From: Cylindrospermum sp. FACHB-282
GTDB taxonomy: Bacteria; Cyanobacteriota; Cyanobacteriia; Cyanobacteriales; Nostocaceae
Reading direction: 5' to 3'
Assembly: GCF_014697195.1 (NCBI RefSeq)
Contig: NZ_JACJRJ010000026.1
Coordinates: 22,492-86,491 of the forward strand
DNA length: 64,000 bases
In this document: piece after piece, positions 18,887 through 28,438 of the stretch
How positions within the stretch are numbered: the first letter of the stretch is position 1
How the letters are laid out: the number at the start of each line of letters is the position of its first letter
The notes under the pieces: model-generated
Database searches by the model: none
Told to the model about the DNA's origin: nothing
The model's input: the letters and a program-made list of their open reading frames with translations, nothing else
Translations under genes and position numbers: made by a program

Positions 18887-20257
18887 ATGATGAACTTATC
18901 AAGACGTAAGTTTTTTAAATTAGCTGGAGCAAGTGCTGCTGGTGTCACAATGCTTTCTCCTTTGGAAGCCTTCTATGCAAGAGTGGCTAGCGGTCAAGTT
19001 GCGCGAGGAATCGGCTACGGGCCTTTAGAAGCCAAGTTACCTACAAATGCCAATGAACTAGCAGGTTTGATTCTTGGGGGAATTAATTTAAGCACAACTC
19101 CTTTGCTGGAACTTCCCCCTGGCTTTAACTACACTGCCATATCCTATACAGGCCAAATGATGGATGATGGTACATTAGTGCCAAGCAATCATGATGGTAT
19201 GGCTGCTTTTCCTGGCCCTAATAACACGACAGTCTTAGTGCGAAATCATGAACTCAACCCCACTCCTAACGGAGTCATCGCATTTAAGAAATATGACGAG
19301 ATTGGGGGAGGAACAACCAGCATTGTTGTTGGTGCTAATCGTCGGGTAGAGAAACATTTTGCTTCTTTGGCAGGAACTATTCGTAACTGTGCTGGTGGGC
19401 CGACTCCTTGGGGTACTTGGGTAAGTTGTGAAGAGAATTTAACTATTCCTGCTGCCAATAACACAGCTACGAAGAAGCATGGTTATAATTTTGAAGTGCC
19501 TGCAACTGCTGACATTCAAGTTGCTGATCCTATTGCTCTGGTAGCAATGGGACGTTTCAACCACGAAGCTGTAGCCGTAGATCCTAATAGTGGTTGGGTT
19601 TATCAAACTGAAGACGACGGAAGTAGCTGCTTCTATCGTTTCCGTCCTAATCAGAAAGGTAATCTCCAAAGCGGTGGAGTGCTTGAAGCTTTAGTGATTG
19701 AAGGAATGCCCAAAGCTATTACCGCTAAGAATTTCCAACAATTTAAAGGAAAGTCTTTACCTGTTAGCTGGGTAAAAATCGATAATGTTGACCCTGCTAC
19801 CAATGATGTCAATATTTCTGTACGGAGACAAGGACAAAACAAAGGTGCGGCTATCTTTAGTCGTGGTGAAGGTGCTTGGTATGGCAATGGCTTAGTCTAC
19901 TTTACCTGTAGCAACGGGGGTGATGTAGGACAAGGGCAAGTATTTGCTTATAACCCCAAAAATGATACTCTCACTTTGGTTGTGGAATCTAGTAATGTTG
20001 ATGAACTAAATTTCCCTGATAACATTACTGTTGCTCCATTTGGTGATCTTTTCCTCTGCGAAGATGGTAGTGGCACTGAATATGTACAAGGTGTTAATCA
20101 AAGAGGTGAAGTATATCGTTTTGCAACAAATGCTATCAATGGCAGTGAATTTGCTGGTGTTTGTTTCTCCCCTGATGGCAAAACAATGTTTGTGAATATC
20201 CAAGATCCCGGAATTACATTAGCAATTTGGGGGGCTTGGACAAGAAACCGCACCTAA
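18887..20257 (+). CDS. PhoX-like alkaline phosphatase family protein (DUF839), Tat-exported
   Basis: 456 residues. The start region MMNLSRRKFFKLAGASAAGV has a twin-arginine signal (SRRKFFK), so the protein folds in the cytoplasm and is exported by Tat. The mature part has DUF839/PhoX stretches: VRNHELNPTPNG, PWGTWVSCEENL, MGRFNHEAVAVDP, YQTEDDGSSCFYRF and DNITVAPFGDLFLCEDG. PhoX enzymes are Ca/Fe phosphatases made under phosphate limitation; activity here is inferred. Start at the tandem ATGs (18887/18890) rather than an upstream TTG, because the Tat motif then sits near the N-terminus. Confidence 0.9.
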   Translation: MMNLSRRKFFKLAGASAAGVTMLSPLEAFYARVASGQVARGIGYGPLEAKLPTNANELAGLILGGINLSTTPLLELPPGFNYTAISYTGQMMDDGTLVPSNHDGMAAFPGPNNTTVLVRNHELNPTPNGVIAFKKYDEIGGGTTSIVVGANRRVEKHFASLAGTIRNCAGGPTPWGTWVSCEENLTIPAANNTATKKHGYNFEVPATADIQVADPIALVAMGRFNHEAVAVDPNSGWVYQTEDDGSSCFYRFRPNQKGNLQSGGVLEALVIEGMPKAITAKNFQQFKGKSLPVSWVKIDNVDPATNDVNISVRRQGQNKGAAIFSRGEGAWYGNGLVYFTCSNGGDVGQGQVFAYNPKNDTLTLVVESSNVDELNFPDNITVAPFGDLFLCEDGSGTEYVQGVNQRGEVYRFATNAINGSEFAGVCFSPDGKTMFVNIQDPGITLAIWGAWTRNRT

Positions 20258-20695
20258 GGTGACTTATTGATAATCTCCGACCTGAACAAGTTTCGCTACG
20301 CTTACTTGCTCGGAAAGGTCGGGGATTCAACCGAAGGCTGACCAATTTTGGACGGATTTTTCCCAAGGGTTGAAGTCTAAGCTTTGTCACCAGTTTATTT
20401 CCTAATTACCCTAGCTGCTAGCTGCTATAGGAATCCGAATATAGGACTCATATTTGATTTTTGAAATATACGTAGGGTGCGTTAGCCTATGGCATAATAC
20501 ACCCTACATATACTTAGATTTTTTCAAAAATCAAATCGGATTGCTATATAATTTTGAAAACGTACTGAAACTAAAAATTTCTTATTTTAAAACATTTTCA
20601 GGAATCAAACCGAATTTCTATATAACTATCCAGTTTAAAAATTACGTCGTATGTATATTTTGGCAAACAAAAATTTAGAAAATTTGGAAAAAATT
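20258..20695. other. Spacer with repeat fragments
   Basis: Contains an imperfect stem-loop around 20279-20327 (CCGACCT pairs with AGGTCGG) that may terminate the phosphatase transcript. A copy of the GGCTGACCAATTTT...TTTTTCCCAAGG sequence also found before ftsI lies at 20337-20376, and a GTAGGGTGCGTTA...ACACCCTAC imperfect inverted repeat at about 20472-20507. The last part is AT-rich and probably holds the promoter of the next gene. Confidence 0.5.
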
Positions 20696-21184
20696 ATGGT
20701 AAGGAGTATTGTTAGATTTGGCAGGTCAATGTGGACGGTAAACTTGTTTTTTTTGCCCTGTTCGTTAATTGTTTTATCTCTCCAACAGAGTGCTTTGTCT
20801 GAATCTGGTAACTCAATAGCGCTCGCTTCAGAAGACTTCGTTTGTTATATGCAAACCAATGAGGGGCAGATTATAAACCTCTCTAAACTTTGTGGTATTA
20901 ACAAGATTCAAGTTTTAAAATCAAAATTATCAACAACTGATCAGCAGTTTCTAGAGGATTACAAAAGTTTTTTAAGAAAAAGACAGAGGGGTTTACCATT
21001 GATTAACAATGCTCTATCAAAAGCACAACAATCTCCTGAAGATATCGTTCAACATGCTAAGAGAATTTGTTCATCAATCAAAACCGGAACACCAGAAAAT
21101 TCACAGGAAATTTCGGCAAATATTGACGCGGACATTATAAATACTATGGCTGTCGAGTATTACTGTCCCGAATTAGATGATTAA
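20696..21184 (+). CDS. Secreted protein of unknown function with DUF732-like pattern
   Basis: 162 residues from the ATG at 20696; a Met 15 codons upstream (20651) and one 11 codons downstream (20729) are alternatives. A hydrophobic signal segment (WTVNLFFLPCSLIVLSLQQS) precedes a mature part with FVCYMQTNEGQIINLSKLCG and then PEDIVQHAKRICSSIKTGT and NTMAVEYYCPEL. Two conserved Cys bracket a helical module, as in DUF732-like secreted domains. Neighbours give no functional hint. Confidence 0.7.
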   Translation: MVRSIVRFGRSMWTVNLFFLPCSLIVLSLQQSALSESGNSIALASEDFVCYMQTNEGQIINLSKLCGINKIQVLKSKLSTTDQQFLEDYKSFLRKRQRGLPLINNALSKAQQSPEDIVQHAKRICSSIKTGTPENSQEISANIDADIINTMAVEYYCPELDD

Positions 21185-21447
21185 GTAGCAGGGTAAGCGC
21201 AGCTTAAATGCTATTGAGCGATTGATTCCCCTAGCTCGTAGTTGTGGTTTTGACATCCATGTTTCCAGGTGCAAGATTTGAGGAAAGAGATGATATCATG
21301 TCCGGCTAATTAGTTATGATTCCTACATCTGTGCAAAAACAGGGTTTCCCTCTTTCCCCCTGCAAGAAAGCGGTCTTAATGATAAGTCTTTAACCGGACA
21401 CGATATTAATTGATGGTGTGGTTTAAATGCATGAAAATTGCTGTAGT

Positions 21448-22209
21448 TCAAAATTCTCTAGAGTTGAGACGACTGAGGAAAATGTTTAGGCGATCGCTTT
21501 GTGGATTGGTAAGCAGTTCATAAGCTGGGCCTTGTTCAGCTATTACGCCTTTATCTAAAAAAATCACATCTTTGGCTACTTCCCGCGCAAATTGCATTTC
21601 ATGGGTGACAACTACCATGGTCATTCCCTCCGCTGCTAATTGCTGCATCACTTGCAGAACTTCGCCGACGAGTTCCGGATCTAGGGCGCTGGTGGGTTCG
21701 TCAAATAGCATAATTTGGGGGTTCATACATAAGCTACGGGCGATCGCTACTCGTTGCTTTTGTCCCCCAGAAAGTTGTTCGGGATAAGCCCCAGCTTTGT
21801 TAGATAACCCAACTTTTTCTAAATATAACGCCCCTAGATGGGCGCTTTCTTTTGGTGTTTTCCCCAAAACTTTGCAGGGGGCCAGTGTCAGATTTTCCAG
21901 CACACTGAGATGGGGAAACAAGTTAAATTGCTGAAAAACCATACCAACTTGCGATCGCAGTTGCCGCAGTTGGTTATAGTTGACAGTGGGTCGGGATAGG
22001 TTAATACCGTTAACCAGCAAACTGCCGCCATCTATGCTTTCTAAGCGGTTGAAGCAGCGCAACAGAGTACTTTTTCCACAGCCAGAAGAACCGATGACGG
22101 CCACAACTTCACCGCGGTTGATTTCGCCGGTGATGCCTTTAAGCACTTTCAGAGAACCAAAGTTTTTTTGGATATTTTCAAAACTAATCATTGGGGTGGG
22201 ATTGTTCAT
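21448..22209 (-). CDS. Polar amino-acid ABC transporter, ATP-binding protein
   Basis: 253 residues with all ABC ATPase motifs: Walker [11 protein letters not shown]-loop [12 protein letters not shown], signature LSGGQKQR, Walker [14 protein letters not shown] and the switch His in VVTHEMQFA. The closest class is GlnQ/HisP/BgtA. It energises the fused binding-protein/permease encoded divergently next door. Its ATG (22209) directly abuts the ATG of that gene; the second Met (22191) is an alternative start. Confidence 0.95.
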   Translation of the reverse strand: MNNPTPMISFENIQKNFGSLKVLKGITGEINRGEVVAVIGSSGCGKSTLLRCFNRLESIDGGSLLVNGINLSRPTVNYNQLRQLRSQVGMVFQQFNLFPHLSVLENLTLAPCKVLGKTPKESAHLGALYLEKVGLSNKAGAYPEQLSGGQKQRVAIARSLCMNPQIMLFDEPTSALDPELVGEVLQVMQQLAAEGMTMVVVTHEMQFAREVAKDVIFLDKGVIAEQGPAYELLTNPQSDRLNIFLSRLNSREF

Positions 22210-23730
22210 ATGAAGTTAGGTTTAGGGCGTTGGTTGCGTTGGTATTTGGTTGTCGGGTTGAGTTGTTTGTTTCTGGCTGGCTGTAGTGGGAATCCTACTC
22301 AGGGTAAAACCCTACGGGTAGCTACTGAACCAGCTTTTCCACCATTTGAGTTTCAGGGTAAAGACGGAGAGTTACAGGGTTTTTCGATAGATTTGATGAA
22401 TGCTGCTGCAACGGCTGCTGGCTTTAAAGTAGATTTTCAAAGTTTGCCTTTTGATGGCATTATCCCGGCGTTGCAAGCCAAAACCGTAGATGCGGCCATT
22501 AGTTCGATCACCATTACCCAAGAACGGGCAAAGACGATTTCTTTTTCCCGCCCTTATTTTAAAGCTGGATTAGCGATCGCTATCGGTGCCGACAATCAAG
22601 ATATTACTGGTTTTGACAGTCTCAAAAATAAAAAAGTTGCCGTCCAAATTGGCACAACGGGCGCTACAAAAGCCAAAAGTATTCCTGGTGTACAAATTCG
22701 CAGTTTTGATTCTGCACCTATAGCCCTGCAAGAATTGCTGAATAATAATGTAGATGCAGTCATTAACGATGCCCCTGTAACTTTATACGCAATTAACACA
22801 GGCAATCTCCAGGGAATTAAAGTCGTAGAGCAATTGTTAACAGAGGAGTTTTATGGGATTGCTACTCCTAAAAAATCCCCCTATTTAAGATTAATTAATC
22901 AAGGTTTAACAACAGTACTGCAAACTGGCACTTATCAACAGATTTATCAAAAATGGTTTAAATCTAACCCACCAGAATTACCCGAAAAATCAGCAATTGC
23001 TAATCAAATCGGTGCTGACACTTCGTCGGCAATATTAACTTCTATAGGCGTAATTTTGCAGTCTGCTCCCACTTTATTAAACGGCGCTTTGGTAACACTG
23101 CAATTAACAGTATTTTCTGTATTTGCGGGTTTAATTGGAGGTTCCCTAATTGGTATAGTCCGCCTTTCTCCCATTACTCCTGTGCGGTGGCTGGCTCGGG
23201 CTTATGTGGATTTTTTCCGAGGAACGCCATTGCTTGTACAGATTTTTATGATTTATTTTGGTTTACCAGCAATTGCTCAAGAATTAGGTTTTACATTTAC
23301 CTTTGATCGCCTGGTAGCTGGAGTAATTGCCTTAAGTTTAAATAGCGCTGCCTACATTGCCGAAGTTGTCCGAGCGGGCATTCAATCCATTGAACCAGGA
23401 CAATCAGAAGCTTCGCAATCCCTCGGTTTAAGTGCTGTAGAAACGATGATTTATGTGATTTTTCCTCAAGCCTTCCGGCGGATGATTCCACCTTTAGGTA
23501 ATGAGTTTATCAGTTTGTTGAAAGATACTAGTTTAGTGGCGGTTATCGGCTTTGAAGAATTGTTTCGTAAAGGACAATTAATTGTCGCCGAAAATTATCG
23601 CTCATTTGAAATTTACGCGGCTGTAGCTGTGGTTTACCTATGCTTAACCCTGCTTTCTTCCCAAGCTTTCAGTCGTTTGGAAGTTTGGATGAATCCTGTT
23701 AAGCGTTCTCAAGTGGCATCCCACCGCTAA
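22210..23730 (+). CDS. Fused amino-acid binding lipoprotein and permease (BgtB/GlnHP-like)
   Basis: 506 residues. Residues 1-20 form a lipoprotein signal ending LAGC; 30-270 form a periplasmic amino-acid binding domain ([42 protein letters not shown]); 290-500 form a permease with five or so membrane spans and the EAA loop [21 protein letters not shown]. Such fusions are known from cyanobacteria (BgtB type, basic amino acids and glutamine). The lipid-anchored receptor is thus covalently tied to the channel. The start at 22210 is set by the signal peptide and GGTGGGA upstream. Confidence 0.95.
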   Translation: MKLGLGRWLRWYLVVGLSCLFLAGCSGNPTQGKTLRVATEPAFPPFEFQGKDGELQGFSIDLMNAAATAAGFKVDFQSLPFDGIIPALQAKTVDAAISSITITQERAKTISFSRPYFKAGLAIAIGADNQDITGFDSLKNKKVAVQIGTTGATKAKSIPGVQIRSFDSAPIALQELLNNNVDAVINDAPVTLYAINTGNLQGIKVVEQLLTEEFYGIATPKKSPYLRLINQGLTTVLQTGTYQQIYQKWFKSNPPELPEKSAIANQIGADTSSAILTSIGVILQSAPTLLNGALVTLQLTVFSVFAGLIGGSLIGIVRLSPITPVRWLARAYVDFFRGTPLLVQIFMIYFGLPAIAQELGFTFTFDRLVAGVIALSLNSAAYIAEVVRAGIQSIEPGQSEASQSLGLSAVETMIYVIFPQAFRRMIPPLGNEFISLLKDTSLVAVIGFEELFRKGQLIVAENYRSFEIYAAVAVVYLCLTLLSSQAFSRLEVWMNPVKRSQVASHR

Positions 23731-23824
23731 ACCTTGGAGTATAACCAGAATTTTGTGTATAAACTGCTGAAAAAAGGGGATTTAAACCCCGATCATTTAT
23801 CTGTGTGTTTTTGCTTTCAAAACT

Positions 23825-24397
23825 TTATTTCGCTGACTTGCTGAATTGCCGATATTCCCAAGGGTCAACAAATTTTCTATCACTCCAAATCCCCAGCTTT
23901 TGCTCTTGCGCTTGGGCTTCGGTTTGTTGAACTATGTCTTTACTGGGACACTTGTTTAAATAAGGGCGATAAGCTTTGGCTAATCCTTCCCTTAACAATA
24001 CTTGCTGGATAAAAGTGCCGTCTTTTAAACGGACTTCAGCCACTTTTCTACCGTAGCGATCGCTATCTGTGATCTTCAAAGTTACGCGATCGCCTCCTTG
24101 CTTAACCAGTTGCTGCACCCGTTCTTGGGCTTTCGCACCCCAACTAAATTGATTGCGATCTCTCACCAGTTTACTACTCTTTTCTTTGTTGCTATGGGGG
24201 ATTTCTGGCGCATCGACACAAGCAAAGCGCACGGTGACATTCTTACCATTAGTGCCTTTGACTACTAAAGTATCACCATCACTCACTCGCTCAACTGTGT
24301 CTCCACCAGGGGTAACAAGGCGCTCGCACCCAATTAAACCCAAAAATAGGAAAGTCGCACCCAGCCAAATTAGCGTTTGTCTAGTTAATTTATCCAT
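23825..24397 (-). CDS. Staphylococcal-nuclease-like (thermonuclease) lipoprotein
   Basis: 190 residues. A lipobox LIGC (Cys24) suggests export and lipid anchoring. The SNase fold has D40-G-D42, R57 and D62/E65 in VRFACVDAPE, and DRYGRKVAEV, matching the Ca-dependent phosphodiesterase site. It would degrade DNA or RNA outside the cytoplasm for nutrition or defence. Confidence 0.93.
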   Translation of the reverse strand: MDKLTRQTLIWLGATFLFLGLIGCERLVTPGGDTVERVSDGDTLVVKGTNGKNVTVRFACVDAPEIPHSNKEKSSKLVRDRNQFSWGAKAQERVQQLVKQGGDRVTLKITDSDRYGRKVAEVRLKDGTFIQQVLLREGLAKAYRPYLNKCPSKDIVQQTEAQAQEQKLGIWSDRKFVDPWEYRQFSKSAK

Positions 24398-24545
24398 CCA
24401 AATTTACCAAATCACCTTTGAAGGATGATACTAGCAAATTGAACAAGTAATTCTGGTTAACTATAACAGTTGCCATTTGGCTGAAATACGCCGGATAAAC
24501 CATACCCCCAAACCATTCAGAGAGAAATTGTATTTAACATCTCTA

Positions 24546-25016
24546 CTATTTCAACTCACCGCGCTGCTTTATTACATCTTGGTAATTTTGCTCAAACTGC
24601 TGCCTTTGCTGAGGAGTTAAAATTTCTGCTACCCGTTCTCGGTATGTTTGTATCAGTTTTTCCAATTTGGCTTTTTGTTCAGATGTCGGCGGTGTGAGCG
24701 TAACTTGAACTGGTTGGCCAGACTCAAATTGTTTTTTTTGCTCCGGTGTCAAATCAGGACGGGGTAAAATTCCCCCAATTTGTGGCATGATTTCCCGTTG
24801 AATTTGTTGGATTTTTTCTTTTTGTTCTTGAGTCAGATTTATGTTTGCTAGTTCGGGAAATTCTTGTGGAGGTTTACCAAATGGAGCCCCAGCAGTTATA
24901 GGTTTATTTGGTAATGGTTCATTGGGACTTTGGGCATAAGCTATTGTTACCCCCAAGCTAATAATTAAGCTAGCTGTCCCAATCCAAATTGGCAGGAATC
25001 GATGTTTGAGTTGCAT
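24546..25016 (-). CDS. Spy/CpxP-like periplasmic LTxxQ protein
   Basis: 156 residues with a signal peptide ending near AYAQS. The mature part has three LTxxQ repeats (LTQEQKEKIQQIQ, LTPEQKKQFE, LTPQQRQQFEQNY) in a helical, Gln/Lys-rich frame typical of Spy/CpxP family stress chaperones. These bind unfolded proteins or metals in the periplasm. Moderate divergence from the enteric proteins makes the role an inference. Confidence 0.85.
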   Translation of the reverse strand: MQLKHRFLPIWIGTASLIISLGVTIAYAQSPNEPLPNKPITAGAPFGKPPQEFPELANINLTQEQKEKIQQIQREIMPQIGGILPRPDLTPEQKKQFESGQPVQVTLTPPTSEQKAKLEKLIQTYRERVAEILTPQQRQQFEQNYQDVIKQRGELK

Positions 25017-25229
25017 AATGTCTCCAGCAAATTTCTGTTGTGATGTTCTTATCTTAGAAATTTGCCCTAGCGATCGCCTGGATCAAATATCCTAAATGTC
25101 GTTGCAACTAAAGTACTAATTTTATCTAGTACTTTAGTCCTACTCCGTTTTGCAGTTGCGCCTTTGCCTAAAATAAAAAAAATTTCTATAACTTAGATAG
25201 GATTGCTTTATCTTTAATTTGAGTTTTTA

Positions 25230-26522
25230 ATGGAGAAAGTAGAAAATATTCTATTTTTCCAAGTTGCCGCTGTGAACTCCCCGATCAAACTCCAACCCCA
25301 CCCTTTTCGCCTACTACTTTACCTAGAGTGGATTCTCTTGGTAATAGCACTTTTGACAGAGTTTCCGTTGATAAAATTCCCTTATCCACCCTTTTTACAG
25401 CCTGTTTCTCCCCAAAATTTACTGCTGTTATTTTTGAGCCTAGCTAGCTTTGGTATTATGGGTTTGCGCTTGCCAGGGCATAACTTATTATTTAAAGCAC
25501 TTTACATTGGGTTAGGATTTTGCTTAATTTTGTTGGTAAGTGTGGCAGGCGGACGGGGTATGAGGTTTCCACCATCGCTGCTGTTGATTTTAGTTCTGCG
25601 CAGTTGCCTAGTGTTTCAATTAACTCAACGCTTGCTGGTGGCAAGTCTGGCGTTTATCTCCTTCGTTTTTACCTCTTTACCACCCTTTGGGCAGATTGAC
25701 TTTGTCAGACCACCGTTACCAAATCTATCACCACCGGACGCAGACAATCTCAAAAGTATTGTTTGGCAATTAACATTCAATTCCGCATTGCTGTTTGGCT
25801 TGGTGTTGGTGTTTGTGTTGTTGTTAGTGAATGCTTTATTGGGAGAACGGCAGAGTCGAGAAAAGTTAGCGATCGCTCATCAGCAACTACGAGAATATTC
25901 CCTAAAGATTGAAAACCAAGCAACATTACAAGAACGCAACCGGATTGCGCGGGAAATTCACGATGCCTTGGGACACTCCCTCACAGCTCAAAGTATCCAG
26001 CTAGAAAATGCTTTATTATTTCTGTCAACCAATCTTGATGAAACCAGAACCTTCTTACTCGAAGCCAAACAGCTTGGTACTAATGCCTTGCGGGAAGTCC
26101 GTCAATCTGTAGCAACCCTGCGTTTTGACCCCCTGCAAGGAAAATCTTTAGCTTCGGCGATCGCTTTATTGTTAACCGATTTTCAGCGCCGGAGTGGCAT
26201 TATCCCCAAAAGCACCCTCAGCTTACCTCTATCATTATCCCCTGAAGTTAGCACAACAATTTACCGCATTATTCAAGAAGCCCTCACAAATATCTCCAAA
26301 CATGGCGCGGCAACTCAGGTCAAAATTAACTTACAAGCAACTCTAGAACATCTGTATTTACAAGTAGAAGACAATGGTAAAGGCTTCAATCCCAATCAAA
26401 ACACTACAGGATTTGGCATTCAGGGAATGCGAGAACGCACCCTAGCCTTGGGAGGTGAATTTAAAATCATTAGTACACTAGGGGCTGGTTGCCAAATCAC
26501 GGCTATATTTTACTCTAGATGA
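25230..26522 (+). CDS. NarL-type sensor histidine kinase
   Basis: 430 residues: about six N-terminal membrane segments (35-210), a short coiled coil, then a HisKA_3 dimerisation domain with phospho-acceptor H244 in REIHDALGHSLTAQS, and an HATPase domain with the N box EALTNISKHG and G boxes VEDNGKGF and GFGIQGMRER. No separate sensory domain is seen, so the membrane part probably senses the signal. Its partner is the response regulator at 27329, one gene away. Confidence 0.93.
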   Translation: MEKVENILFFQVAAVNSPIKLQPHPFRLLLYLEWILLVIALLTEFPLIKFPYPPFLQPVSPQNLLLLFLSLASFGIMGLRLPGHNLLFKALYIGLGFCLILLVSVAGGRGMRFPPSLLLILVLRSCLVFQLTQRLLVASLAFISFVFTSLPPFGQIDFVRPPLPNLSPPDADNLKSIVWQLTFNSALLFGLVLVFVLLLVNALLGERQSREKLAIAHQQLREYSLKIENQATLQERNRIAREIHDALGHSLTAQSIQLENALLFLSTNLDETRTFLLEAKQLGTNALREVRQSVATLRFDPLQGKSLASAIALLLTDFQRRSGIIPKSTLSLPLSLSPEVSTTIYRIIQEALTNISKHGAATQVKINLQATLEHLYLQVEDNGKGFNPNQNTTGFGIQGMRERTLALGGEFKIISTLGAGCQITAIFYSR

Positions 26523-26581
26523 GATGTATTTATACCTGAAGATACTTGTAGTGAAATTACATTCTTTGCTACCATAAACCT

Positions 26582-27151
26582 ATGACAATAAGTACACAAA
26601 AATCTCTGAATAAATCAGTAAAGTCTCCAGAAAAATTAGCAACCCAGGCTATTGAAGCAGAGCGAATGCATGATGTTCAGCTTTTACTGCAAAACTTAGT
26701 TAACAATGAAGAAGCTACTGTTAAGCTGATTTTAGACTGCCTCTATGATATTGGCTCAGTCAATCTAATTAACCAAAAGTTTCCTGTGGTGCCTTTAAAC
26801 CGGATGATGAAATTAATTGCCCAGATGTCTAAACCTATATTTAAAATTGTTGCCTGGTATTGGTTTAAGAACAACTGTCCCCAGTTAATTACTAATTGGT
26901 TGCTATCCAAGGTAAGTTTTGAAAATTCACCAATAGATACACCTAGTACAATACCTATTCAAGTTTCCGAAGTTCAAACATATTACCCCTTAGAGGCAGA
27001 AACCCTGAGTCGAGAGGTGAAATATTTGCGTCAGCAAGTCAGATTGCTAATTGGAATTTCTATAATCTCGCTCTTGGCTTTAGGTGTAACAGTTACTACC
27101 CTAAACCAAAGTTCAGGAGTACCATTACAAAGCAGACAGCAAATTCAATAG
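26582..27151 (+). CDS. Membrane-anchored protein of unknown function between kinase and regulator
   Basis: 189 residues. The N-terminal 130 residues are predicted helical and soluble (VQLLLQNLVNNEEATVKLIL, IGSVNLINQKFPVVPLNRMM); a coiled coil (EAETLSREVKYLRQQV) leads into one C-terminal membrane span (LLIGISIISLLALGVTVTTL). It starts 59 bases after the kinase and ends before the regulator, so it may be an accessory of this signalling system (inference). No known domain recognised. Confidence 0.7.
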   Translation: MTISTQKSLNKSVKSPEKLATQAIEAERMHDVQLLLQNLVNNEEATVKLILDCLYDIGSVNLINQKFPVVPLNRMMKLIAQMSKPIFKIVAWYWFKNNCPQLITNWLLSKVSFENSPIDTPSTIPIQVSEVQTYYPLEAETLSREVKYLRQQVRLLIGISIISLLALGVTVTTLNQSSGVPLQSRQQIQ

Positions 27152-27328
27152 CTAAGGCGCTGAGAATTTTCTCTTATTGAAGCTTTAGTGTAAAAAAAAC
27201 ACAATTTATATTGCCAGGACGAACTCTTAAAACTTCTTACCGCTACCACGGCAAAAATTTGATGATTAAAAATCTGGGATAATGATTTTAACGTCTGGGG
27301 ATTTATTCTAGATATAGAGGCTAGCACT

Positions 27329-27970
27329 ATGATTCGCCTATTATTAGTAGATGATCAAATGATTATTCGCCAGGGATTAAAAAGCTTATTGGGTTCAAAA
27401 AGCGACTTGCAGATTGTGGGCGAAGCTGAAAATGGTCAAAGTGCGATCGCCTTTTTAGAAAAAGTTTATGAAACATCTCTACAACCAGATGTAGTTTTAA
27501 TGGACATCCGTATGCCTGTAATGGATGGTGTAGCCGCAACTGAAGCCATTTGTCAGCGCTTTGCAGCAGTGAAAGTCTTAGTATTAACAACCTTTGATGA
27601 TGATGAATATGTTTGGCAAGCGATGCGATTTGGTGCCAGGGGCTATTTGTTAAAAGATACATCATTAGAACCATTAGCAAATGCTATCCGTTCAGTTCAT
27701 CAAGGATATAGTCAGCTAGGGCCAGGATTACTGGAGAAAGCCTTAACTGTGCCCTATTCTCCCACCCCACCGCCACCGCCGGCTTTAGCAGAACTGACAC
27801 CCAGAGAAAGAGAGGTTTTGCAGTTAATTGCCACAGGTGCTAGTAACCACGAAATAGCTGAGTCCCTTTACATTTCTGAGAGAACTGTAAAAAACCATGT
27901 AACCAGTATTCTCAATCGTTTAAATTTGCGCGATCGCACTCAAGCAGCTATTTTTGCTAACTCTTTTTGA
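27329..27970 (+). CDS. NarL/FixJ-family response regulator
   Basis: 213 residues: receiver domain (1-125) with acidic pair D8/D9, phospho-acceptor D59 in VLMDIRMPVMDG, the T/K positions in LVLTTFDDDEY and ARGYLLKDT; a Pro-rich linker (PTPPPPPA); and a LuxR-type HTH (LTPREREVLQLIATGASNHEIAESLYISERTVKNHV). It is the likely partner of the kinase at 25230 and should bind DNA when phosphorylated. Confidence 0.96.
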   Translation: MIRLLLVDDQMIIRQGLKSLLGSKSDLQIVGEAENGQSAIAFLEKVYETSLQPDVVLMDIRMPVMDGVAATEAICQRFAAVKVLVLTTFDDDEYVWQAMRFGARGYLLKDTSLEPLANAIRSVHQGYSQLGPGLLEKALTVPYSPTPPPPPALAELTPREREVLQLIATGASNHEIAESLYISERTVKNHVTSILNRLNLRDRTQAAIFANSF

Positions 27971-27994
27971 TCTTTGCTAGTTTACCAAGAACCA

Positions 27995-28255
27995 ATGACT
28001 AAGTCTGCAATCACCGTTAACGTCAAATTGTTCGCTGCTTATCAAGAAGCCTATGGAGTTTCTCAACTAATTTGGGAATTTCCTCATGGTACAACTGTGG
28101 CAGCAGTATGCGATCGCCTGATTACTGAACACCCAGAACTAGCTCAATGGCGCGACATCACCCGCTTTGGCATTAATTTGATATTTGTCGAACCAGATAC
28201 CCTCTTAAAAGATGGCGATGAAGTGGTGCTAATTCCACCCGTTAGCGGCGGCTAA
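27995..28255 (+). CDS. moaD: MoaD-type sulfur carrier protein
   Basis: 86 residues with a ubiquitin-like beta-grasp fold: VKLFAAYQEAYG, the LLKDGDEVVLIPPVSGG ending, and the C-terminal Gly-Gly that is adenylated and thiocarboxylated. MoaD supplies sulfur to molybdopterin synthase. Placed 24 bases after the response regulator and directly before thrC, not beside other moa genes. The ATG at 27995 is preferred to an upstream TTG. Confidence 0.85.
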   Translation: MTKSAITVNVKLFAAYQEAYGVSQLIWEFPHGTTVAAVCDRLITEHPELAQWRDITRFGINLIFVEPDTLLKDGDEVVLIPPVSGG

Positions 28256-28346
28256 TTAACCTGGATAGTCTTATATTTGTTTGTGACAATTCATGCTTTG
28301 TATTGCGTATATATACTTGACATTCTCATGATAATTCAAAAAACAA

Positions 28347-28367
28347 ACCCGACAAAAATAGTCGGGT
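28347..28367 (+). promoter_or_regulatory. Hairpin in the thrC leader
   Basis: ACCCGAC (28347-28353) pairs with GTCGGGT (28361-28367) across a 7-base A-rich loop, 70 bases before thrC. It has no direct T run, so it may be a weak terminator for moaD or a leader element. Confidence 0.4.
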
Positions 28368-28438
28368 ATGTTTGACGGGTATTTTTACACGTGCTAGTAT
28401 CAAACGACAGTTGACGGACATCACAGGGAAAGCAGTTT

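Noticed and set aside
21294..21405. Spaced inverted repeat TATCATGTCCGGCTAA / TTAACCGGACACGATA
   Set aside because: Only 14 of 16 pairs with 80 bases between and no other sign of a mobile element; may be chance.
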